From an uncultured Polymorphobacter sp. (GTDB lineage Bacteria > Pseudomonadota > Alphaproteobacteria > Sphingomonadales > Sphingomonadaceae): a stretch of DNA of 5,078 nt. A program made the position numbers and the translations under genes. Shown here in pieces: positions 1 through 4,669 of the stretch; within the stretch, counting starts at the first letter, position 1; every line of letters starts with the position of its first letter. Where the stretch lies: NCBI GenBank assembly GCA_937894055.1, contig CALDHQ010000189.1, positions 1-5,078 of the forward strand. The letters are read 5' to 3'. The notes under the pieces are model-generated. The model saw nothing but the letters and a program-made list of their open reading frames with translations. It was not told the DNA's origin and made no database searches.

Positions 1-49
1 ATCTACACAGGCGAAGACACTCTTTCCCTACACGACGCTCTTCCGATCT
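1..49 (+). other. Illumina P5/TruSeq Read 1 adapter (contamination)
   Basis: Bases 1-8 are the 3' end of the P5 flow-cell oligo (ATCTACAC). Bases 9-16 (AGGCGAAG) are in the index position and match the TruSeq HT i5 index that I recall as D505. Bases 17-49 are the complete 33-base TruSeq Read 1 primer site, ending CTCTTCCGATCT. This is synthetic DNA left untrimmed at a contig end, probably from reads that ran through a short insert. It is not part of the genome. It has no stop in the frame of the gene that follows, so automatic gene calling can add adapter-encoded residues to that protein. On the minus strand it encodes the familiar artefact peptide GRASCRERV. Confidence 0.98.
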
Positions 50-413
50 GTTCCGCAAGGATCACGTCTATCCGATCCAGTATCCCAAGCCCGACAACGT
101 CTACAGCTTCGACCGGCTGACCAGCGTCTTCCTGTCGAACACCAACCATGAAGAAGACCAGCCCGTCCACCTGACGCTCAAGGATCCGACGGTGCCGATC
201 GAGGTCAATCTGGCGCTGTATGACGAGCCGGCACAGCGCTATTGCCCGGCGGGTGTCTATGAAATCGTCGGTCTGGAGGACAACAATCCGCGCCTGCAGA
301 TCAACGCGCAGAACTGCGTCCACTGCAAGACCTGCGACATCAAGGACCCGACGCAGAACATCAACTGGGTGGTGCCTGAAGGTGGCGGGGGACCGAACTA
401 TCCGAATATGTGA
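50..413 (+). CDS. Electron transfer flavoprotein-ubiquinone oxidoreductase, C-terminal part (5' end missing)
   Basis: This enzyme passes electrons from reduced ETF, fed by acyl-CoA and other flavin dehydrogenases, to ubiquinone at the cytoplasmic membrane, using FAD and one 4Fe-4S cluster. Only the last 120 residues are present, of roughly 550 in the family. The piece begins [15 protein letters not shown] and carries the cluster-binding domain: Cys65, then Cys89, Cys92 and Cys95 of the visible fragment, in the pattern [10 protein letters not shown] followed by NCVHCKTC. It ends with the characteristic [16 protein letters not shown] and a TGA stop at 411-413. All four expected cysteines are present, so the fragment looks functional. 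The gene is cut by the contig edge: codons before base 51 run into adapter sequence. An in-frame ATG at 192 is internal, not a real start. Identification is very secure from the C-terminal ferredoxin-like motif. Confidence 0.96.
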
Positions 414-480
414 CGCGAGCGCAGCCAGCGCCTAAGTCAAAATTTGCCCTTCCAAATTTTGCCTTAGGCGCGGACTCGCG
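414..480. repeat. Long imperfect palindrome after the ETF-QO gene
   Basis: The inner arms are 428-445 (GCGCCTAAGTCAAAATTT) and 454-471 (AAATTTTGCCTTAGGCGC). They pair over 18 bp with a single mismatch at position 437, around the 8-base loop GCCCTTCC. An outer stem pairs CGCGAG at 414-419 with CTCGCG at 475-480. The structure starts directly after the stop codon. It could end ETF-QO transcription or protect the mRNA 3' end, but no T tract follows, so it is not a textbook intrinsic terminator. The form (AT core, GC flanks, intergenic position) also fits a dispersed REP-like element. One window cannot show whether it is repeated elsewhere. Confidence 0.7.
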
Positions 481-671
481 CCGCGTCCGGCCGGCGGGGC
501 GGAGGCCGCAGTCGACGAACCCGTCCGACGGCGTGGCTTTGCCACGACGCGTTTCCTTCCTTTCTGCCTTTCCTCCAAACGACCAGCGCGACAACCACAC
601 CCCCTCGACATCGCCCCTCCACCCCGCCATTACTCACAGCAAGCAGGGCGACCCAAGGACCACCACCGCAC
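481..671. other. Gene-free stretch upstream of the TPR gene, with a second hairpin
   Basis: Together with the palindrome before it, this fills the 258 bases between the ETF-QO stop and the TPR start. A GC-rich block includes the 8-bp palindrome CCGGCCGG at 487-494. A compact hairpin follows: CGTGGC (532-537), loop TTT, GCCACG (541-546), extendable by two pairs beyond one mismatch. A pyrimidine-rich run (about 551-575, with several short T clusters) comes next and could make this a weak terminator. From 580 to 671 I see no convincing -35/-10 pair. AAGGA at 655-659 is the best Shine-Dalgarno candidate, 12 nt before the ATG at 672. Short open frames here have no recognisable protein character. 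Confidence 0.5.
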
Positions 672-2351
672 ATGAACCGCGCGCTCGCGCCTTACGCGCT
701 TCTGCTTCTGGCCACGCCGGCGCTCGCCACTGTCAGCCCGCTGACTGACTCGGCGATGCACGGCTATGTGCTCGGGCGCTATGCCTTCAGCGCCGACGCA
801 CTCCCCACAGCCTCGCAATATTATGAAGCTGCACAACGTCAGGACCCCAATGACCTGGCGCTGCGCCGCCGCAGTTTCGAACTGGCGATTGTTGCGGGCG
901 ATCAGGCGCACGCCACGGCGCTTGCCAAGCAGCTCGCCGCCGCCGGGCAGAACGATGCCACGGTGGCGTTCGTGCGCATTGCCGACGCGGTAGGACGCAA
1001 AGACTGGAACGCCGTCGATGCCCTGCGTCCGGGACTGGGTGATGTCGGTTATGCCCAAGTGGCTTCGCCCATCATCGAGGCCTGGACGCAGTTCGGCCGC
1101 GGCAACGTCGATGCGGCGTTGGCGCTGCTCAACACCGCGAAATACAGCGGTATCGCCAACAGCTACGTTGCCGAACAGCGCGCGCACATGCTGGCCGCCG
1201 CCGGACGCTGGGACGAAGCCGCCGATGCCTATCATGCGCTGTTGGCCGGCATCGGCAATGGTATCAACTGGCTTAGGGTCGGCGAGGCCGATGCGCTGCA
1301 ACAGGCCGGCAAGACGCAGGCCGCCGCGGACATGCTGGCGTCGGCGCCGGGCGATTTGCCGCTGGCGGCTGCACGCGCGCGCTTTGAAGCCGGCAAGCGT
1401 ATCGGCGCGCTGGCGCCGACGCCTGCCGCCGGTATCGCCTGGATGGCGGCGCGGCTTGCAGCCGATATGTCGCGCGACCGGCCGGTGCCGCTGGCGCTGA
1501 CGATGGGACGGATCGGCACGTTCCTTGACCCGTCGCTCGACGCTGCATGGATGATTACCGGCGACATTCTGGCGCGTGGCGGCAAGGGTGAAGCGGCGCT
1601 GGCGGCCTATGCGCATATCGGTCCGACCGATCCGATGGCGCCGGTAGTGAATGTGCGTCGCGCGCAAGTCCTCCAAACGCTCGACCGCGACAAGGCGGCG
1701 GGCGACCTGCTGCTGGCCGCGACTGCGCAGCCGGGCGCCGGTATCGACGACTGGACGCGGCTTGGCGACTGGTATCGCAGCGAAGACCGGCTGACCGACG
1801 CCGTGACGGCGTATGACAAGGCGCTGTCGCTGGCAAAGCCCAAGGATCCGGCACTCTGGGCCTATTACTTCCAGCGCGGCAGTGCGCGCGAGCAGGTGGG
1901 TGACTGGGTGGGTGCCGAAAGCGACCTGCGGATGGCGCTTGAATTGGCCCCCAATGAACCGATCGTGCTCAACTATCTGGGCTATTCGTTGCTCGACCGC
2001 GGGCTGAAGCTTGCCGAGGCACAGGCACTGATCGAGCGCGCCGCCAAGTTCAAGCCCGACGATGCCTCGATCCTCGATTCGCTGGGCTGGGCCTATTTTC
2101 GCACCGGCCAGTATGAAAAGGCGGTGCCCGAGCTCGAGCGTGCGGCCGCGGCACAACCCGGCGATCCGACGATCAACGAGCATCTGGGCGACGCTTTCTG
2201 GCGCGTCGGCCGCAAGCTCGAAGCGCGTTTTCGCTGGAGCGCCGCACTTGAGCTCGATCCGACCGAGAAGCAAAAGGCGCTGCTGAAGGCGAAGCTGGAT
2301 TACGGACTGGATGTTGCGTTGGCCATGGCGCCGGCCGCACCCAAGAAATAG
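672..2351 (+). CDS. Exported TPR-repeat protein, LbcA-like
   Basis: This is a 559-residue protein of helical repeats, probably a periplasmic protein-protein scaffold. Residues 1-19 are a Sec signal peptide (MNRALAPYALLLLATPALA) with likely cleavage before Thr20. There is no lipobox, and no cysteine anywhere in the protein. Clear TPRs lie near residues 360-390, 394-428, 430-464, 465-498 and 499-531, including LNYLGYSLLDRG, ILDSLGWAYFRTGQYEKAV and INEHLGDAFWRVGRKLEA. More degenerate repeats occupy about 40-75 and 165-225. The C-terminal repeat series resembles LbcA of Pseudomonas aeruginosa, an outer-membrane lipoprotein adaptor for the protease CtpA whose gene precedes lolB-ispE. Here the gene directly precedes ispE, with a 4-nt gap. 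A role in envelope proteolysis or assembly is inference from similarity and synteny. The ATG at 672 is supported by the signal peptide. A general TPR protein of other function remains possible. Confidence 0.9.
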   Translation: MNRALAPYALLLLATPALATVSPLTDSAMHGYVLGRYAFSADALPTASQYYEAAQRQDPNDLALRRRSFELAIVAGDQAHATALAKQLAAAGQNDATVAFVRIADAVGRKDWNAVDALRPGLGDVGYAQVASPIIEAWTQFGRGNVDAALALLNTAKYSGIANSYVAEQRAHMLAAAGRWDEAADAYHALLAGIGNGINWLRVGEADALQQAGKTQAAADMLASAPGDLPLAAARARFEAGKRIGALAPTPAAGIAWMAARLAADMSRDRPVPLALTMGRIGTFLDPSLDAAWMITGDILARGGKGEAALAAYAHIGPTDPMAPVVNVRRAQVLQTLDRDKAAGDLLLAATAQPGAGIDDWTRLGDWYRSEDRLTDAVTAYDKALSLAKPKDPALWAYYFQRGSAREQVGDWVGAESDLRMALELAPNEPIVLNYLGYSLLDRGLKLAEAQALIERAAKFKPDDASILDSLGWAYFRTGQYEKAVPELERAAAAQPGDPTINEHLGDAFWRVGRKLEARFRWSAALELDPTEKQKALLKAKLDYGLDVALAMAPAAPKK

Positions 2352-2355
2352 CCCG

Positions 2356-3186
2356 ATGCCAGCACTGACCGAGTTCGCGCCGGCGAAGCTGAACCTTGCG
2401 CTGCACGTGCGGGCGCGCAATCCCGATGGCTACCACGACCTCGAATCGATTTTCGCCTTTGTCGACTTCGGCGACACGCTGCATCTGACCCCCGCTGGAG
2501 CCTTGAGCTTGACGATCGACGGGCCATTCGCGGCGGCACTGGTCGATGATGACAATCTCGTGCTGCGCGCGGCGCGCGCGTTGGCCGATGCCGCTGGCAA
2601 GCCGGCAGTGGGGGCACTGCGACTCGAAAAGCGCATACCGGTGGCCGCTGGCCTTGGTGGCGGGTCAGCTGATGCTGCGGCGGCGCTACGACTGATGGCG
2701 CGTTCCTGGCAGCTTGATTGGCCGTTGGCCCGGCTTGCCGAAATCGCTTCGGAGCTGGGGGCCGATGTCCCGGCGTGCCTGCACGGCAGTTTGCAATTCG
2801 GCACCGGGCGCGGCGATCAGCTGACGCCGATGCAGCGCCACGACCTTGCCGGTACACCGGTCTTGCTGGTCAATCCGCGCGTCGCAGTGGCGACCGGCCC
2901 GGTATTCCGGGGTTGGGATGGCATTGATCGGGGCGCACTCGATCCGGCGGCACCGCTTGCGGTGCTCCGCAACGATCTGGCAGCGCCAGCGATTGCGCTG
3001 GCCCCCGTGATCGCTACGGTCATCACAGCGCTCGAACAACAGCCCGGTGTGACGTTGGTGCGAATGTCCGGATCAGGGGCGACGGTGTTCGCACTGTTCG
3101 AGTCGGATGCGACTCGCAACGACGCGGTACAGCAACTTTCAGCGCAACATCCGGACTGGTGGCTGACGGGCACAGCACTGCGCTGA
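2356..3186 (+). CDS. ispE: 4-diphosphocytidyl-2-C-methyl-D-erythritol kinase
   Basis: IspE phosphorylates the 2-hydroxyl of CDP-methylerythritol with ATP, a cytosolic step of the MEP pathway that makes IPP and DMAPP for quinones, carotenoids and undecaprenyl phosphate. It is a GHMP-family kinase. The N-terminal substrate segment is APAKLNLALHV, with catalytic Lys11. The ATP-binding glycine loop is PVAAGLGGGSADAA (about 95-108), and LGADVPACLHGS supplies catalytic Asp137. The C-terminal GHMP motif is RMSGSGATVFALF (236-248). The length of 276 residues is normal. I chose the ATG at 2356 because it puts the catalytic lysine at position 11, as in other IspE proteins. The ATG at 2311 would add 15 arginine- and proline-rich residues and overlap the TPR gene. 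There is no good Shine-Dalgarno before 2356, so translation is probably coupled to the TPR gene, whose stop ends 4 nt upstream. All catalytic residues appear intact. Confidence 0.97.
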   Translation: MPALTEFAPAKLNLALHVRARNPDGYHDLESIFAFVDFGDTLHLTPAGALSLTIDGPFAAALVDDDNLVLRAARALADAAGKPAVGALRLEKRIPVAAGLGGGSADAAAALRLMARSWQLDWPLARLAEIASELGADVPACLHGSLQFGTGRGDQLTPMQRHDLAGTPVLLVNPRVAVATGPVFRGWDGIDRGALDPAAPLAVLRNDLAAPAIALAPVIATVITALEQQPGVTLVRMSGSGATVFALFESDATRNDAVQQLSAQHPDWWLTGTALR

Positions 3187-3292
3187 TTTTCCGTGTGGCG
3201 CATTGTCGCACAGCTAATAGTTTGAAAATAAATCGTAAAACCGGGTTGGCGGCGCGGCGCGATAGCCTAACTTGTGCGTTGCAGCAAAAAAC

Positions 3293-3373
3293 TTCTGATT
3301 GGCACTCAGTTTTTCGTTGACGGCTTTCTGAGTCTCACTTAAAGCCACACTCAGTTGTTCTGAGTATCACTCA
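3293..3373 (+). promoter_or_regulatory. Three-copy operator-like array, TTCTGAGTnnCACTCA
   Basis: Three direct 16-mers are present: TTCTGATTGGCACTCA (3293-3308), TTCTGAGTCTCACTTA (3326-3341) and TTCTGAGTATCACTCA (3358-3373). They start 33 and 32 bp apart, close to three helical turns, so a bound protein would meet all three on about the same face of the DNA. Each contains a 13-bp dyad, TGAGT-N3-ACTCA. It is perfect in the third copy (3361-3373) and has one mismatch in each of the others. An extra half-site, ACTCAG (3349-3354), pairs with CTGAGT (3360-3365). The array lies 47 bp upstream of the small secreted gene, the only plausible target. I do not recognise the regulator. Tandem operators for a dimeric repressor or activator are the likeliest reading. 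Confidence 0.6.
3317..3345 (+). promoter_or_regulatory. Weak sigma-70-type promoter candidate
   Basis: TTGACG at 3317-3322 is a good -35 hexamer. At 17 bp spacing the -10 would be TAAAGC (3340-3345), which matches the consensus poorly. It would sit inside the repeat array, with copy 2 between and over the -10 and copy 3 downstream, an arrangement suited to repression. No better pair was found by eye. The start site could equally be elsewhere, or depend on an activator. Confidence 0.25.
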
Positions 3374-3409
3374 ATACCAAGCCATCCTCCCCAGGATAAA
3401 CAAGCAAAC

Positions 3410-3415
3410 AGGAGA
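3410..3415 (+). promoter_or_regulatory. Strong Shine-Dalgarno AGGAGA
   Basis: AGGAGA lies 5 nt before the ATG at 3421, an almost ideal site and clearly the strongest in the window. It fixes the start of the small secreted protein and suggests a high translation rate. Confidence 0.85.
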
Positions 3416-3420
3416 CTGTC

Positions 3421-3741
3421 ATGATCAATCGCTTCTTCCTCGTCGCCCCGATCGCCCTTGCTGTCAGCGCTGCCTTCGTCGGCGCCGCTGCTGGCCCGGC
3501 TGCCGCCGCGACCAACGACTATTGCGCCACGGCGCCCGCGCAGCTGCGCACGCTCAACGCCACAGCCCCGGCGGATGTGCAGGGCAAGGTCAGCTACAAC
3601 ATCAACGCCGGCGTCCAGCTGTGCGAAGCTGGTGCTGACTTCGAAGCCAAGAAGAACTTCAGCAAGGCGAGCAAGCTGCTCGGTACCGACCTTGCCGCGC
3701 TCGGCACCGCGCCGGCCGGCGCCCAGGCTGCTGCCCAGTAA
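3421..3741 (+). CDS. Small secreted two-cysteine protein, unknown family
   Basis: This is a 106-residue protein that I do not recognise. Residues 1-30 are a clear Sec signal peptide: MINR, a hydrophobic stretch FFLVAPIALAVSAAFV, then an alanine-rich end with likely cleavage before Thr31. The mature part of about 76 residues contains just two cysteines, Cys35 and Cys68, which could form a disulfide in the periplasm. The segment YNINAGVQLCEAGADFEAKK followed by NFSKASKLLG looks like a helical hairpin of TPR-like character. The C-terminus is low-complexity Ala/Gly/Pro/Gln. It is probably real and well expressed: it has an ideal ribosome binding site, a consistent signal peptide, a dedicated terminator and biased codons (all five Lys AAG, five of six Asn AAC). 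It stands alone between its own promoter region and terminator. Function is unknown; a periplasmic structural or stress protein would fit. Confidence 0.85.
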   Translation: MINRFFLVAPIALAVSAAFVGAAAGPAAAATNDYCATAPAQLRTLNATAPADVQGKVSYNINAGVQLCEAGADFEAKKNFSKASKLLGTDLAALGTAPAGAQAAAQ

Positions 3742-3761
3742 GGCAACAACCTGAATACAGA

Positions 3762-3778
3762 TTACTCCCCTCGAGTAA
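3762..3778 (+). other. Small hairpin before the terminator
   Basis: TTACTC (3762-3767) and GAGTAA (3773-3778) form a perfect 6-bp inverted repeat around CCCTC, just 4 nt before the main terminator stem. It may stabilise the mRNA 3' end. Its GAGT/ACTC cores echo the half-sites of the upstream array, which may be chance. Confidence 0.45.
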
Positions 3779-3782
3779 CTTT

Positions 3783-3813
3783 GAGCCGCCCTGGAAACGG
3801 GGCGGCTCTTTTT
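3783..3813 (+). terminator. Rho-independent terminator of the small secreted gene
   Basis: A perfect 9-bp stem, GAGCCGCCC (3783-3791) with GGGCGGCTC (3800-3808), closes on the 8-base loop TGGAAACG and is followed at once by TTTTT (3809-3813). It lies about 40 bases after the stop of the secreted protein and separates it from the crotonase gene. Confidence 0.93.
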
Positions 3814-3895
3814 CTGTGCCGCGCCGGATTTGGATTGCACCCGCCGGACCAATCTCCCAGACAGAGCGTTCCATTCGTTCTGCGGGATTGCCAGT

Positions 3896-4669
3896 GTGAG
3901 CCAGCCACTACGCCTTGAAATCGACGCGGGCATTGCGCGGCTGCTCATCGACCGTCCGAACAAGCGCAACGCCTTCAACCAGGCGATGTGGACGGCGTTC
4001 CCGGGACTGGTCGACGCCGCGATGGCCAATCCTGATGTACGCTTGCTGATTGTGCAGGCCGCCACCCCGGGGCCATTTTGTGCCGGTGCCGACATTGCCG
4101 AGTTCGCCAAAAGTGCTGCCGATCCGGCATGGCGGCGCGCCAACGGCGCCGGCATCCGCGCGACGCAGGTGACGCTGGCGCGCGCGCCCAAGCCGACGCT
4201 CGCGGTGGTCGACGGGGACTGTATCGGCGGCGGCTGCGGCATCGCGCTGGCGTGTGACCTGCGCATCGCGTCGCAGCGTGCGCGTTTCGGCATCACGCCG
4301 GCCAAGCTCGGGCTGGTCTATCCGCTGCACGATACGCGGCTGCTGGTCGATCTGGTCGGGCCGGCGCAGGCCAAGCGCTTGCTCTACACCGCCGAACTGA
4401 TCGATGCCGCTGAAGCGACGCGCATCGGGCTGGTGCAAATTCTTGCTGACGACATTGATGCCGCCGTCGCCGACCATGTCGCGCGACTGCTTGCGGGGTC
4501 GCCGCACACGCAACGCGGCACCAAAGCGATTGTCTCACGGATTCTGTCCGGCGTCACCGATGATGATCCCGCGTCATCCGGCCAGTTCGATGCCGCATTC
4601 GAAGGGGTTGATTTCGCCGAGGGGGTTTCGGCCTTCCTCGCCAAGCGCACCCCGCAGTTCGGCGGGTGA
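3896..4669 (+). CDS. Crotonase-superfamily protein (enoyl-CoA hydratase/isomerase-like), reaction uncertain
   Basis: This is a 257-residue acyl-CoA enzyme of the crotonase fold, the usual length. Landmarks are LLIDRPNKRNAFNQAMW (17-33), the first oxyanion-hole loop PFCAGADIAEF (60-70), the second oxyanion loop GDCIGGGCGIALACD (107-121), and FGITPAKLGLVYP (131-143). The two glutamates that catalyse hydration in classical enoyl-CoA hydratases (Glu144 and Glu164 in rat) align with Gly115 and Pro135, so simple hydratase activity is doubtful. The TPAKLG segment recalls methylmalonyl-CoA decarboxylase-like members, but their conserved Glu in this loop is also absent. The GTG at 3896 is preferred: it has GGGA (3884-3887) 8 nt upstream and gives a family-typical N-terminus. 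A TTG at 3830 would add 22 atypical residues. The gene overlaps the next one by 4 nt, so they are co-transcribed. Confidence 0.9.
   Translation: MSQPLRLEIDAGIARLLIDRPNKRNAFNQAMWTAFPGLVDAAMANPDVRLLIVQAATPGPFCAGADIAEFAKSAADPAWRRANGAGIRATQVTLARAPKPTLAVVDGDCIGGGCGIALACDLRIASQRARFGITPAKLGLVYPLHDTRLLVDLVGPAQAKRLLYTAELIDAAEATRIGLVQILADDIDAAVADHVARLLAGSPHTQRGTKAIVSRILSGVTDDDPASSGQFDAAFEGVDFAEGVSAFLAKRTPQFGG

Larger units (their letters stand above)
3187..3420. other. Intergenic region between ispE and the small secreted gene
   Basis: These 234 bases are richer in A and T than the genes around them, especially at 3211-3240. Just after the ispE stop, TGTGGCG and CGCACA can form a short bulged stem (about 3195-3212), but no T tract follows, so it is not a good terminator. 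The region then holds the triple dyad array (3293-3373), a weak promoter candidate and a short perfect hairpin: ATCCT at 3384-3388, loop CCCC, AGGAT at 3393-3397. It ends with the ribosome binding site of the small gene. No open frame here looks like a gene. Confidence 0.6.

Noticed and set aside
192..413. Separate 73-residue ferredoxin-like protein starting at the ATG at 192
   Set aside because: The ETF-QO frame is open upstream to base 50 with strong family similarity, so the ATG is internal and the cysteines belong to the C-terminal domain of that enzyme.
410..748. 112-residue + strand open frame across the intergenic region
   Set aside because: It runs through the palindrome and into the signal peptide of the TPR gene in another frame. 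Its Arg/Pro/Ala-rich composition and lack of a ribosome binding site argue against a gene.
2311..2355. Upstream ATG for ispE at 2311
   Set aside because: It would add 15 residues unlike any IspE N-terminus and overlap the TPR gene, while the ATG at 2356 puts the catalytic lysine in its usual place.
630..2420. 596-residue open frame on the minus strand
   Set aside because: It lies almost wholly antisense to the TPR gene, which has a signal peptide, clear repeats and a family-typical layout. The minus-strand translation is Arg/Gln/His-rich with no recognisable motif, as expected from GC-rich codon bias.
3293..3373. Mini CRISPR array
   Set aside because: The repeats are only 16 bp with 16-17 bp gaps, are diverged and internally dyad-symmetric, and no cas gene is near. 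Operator sites fit better.
3830..3895. TTG start for the crotonase at 3830
   Set aside because: The extra 22 residues do not fit the family, and the GTG at 3896 has a better-placed Shine-Dalgarno and gives the usual length.
3367..4305. 312-residue open frame on the minus strand
   Set aside because: It crosses the small secreted gene, its terminator and the crotonase gene. The translation is low in domain character, and all three + strand features are well supported.
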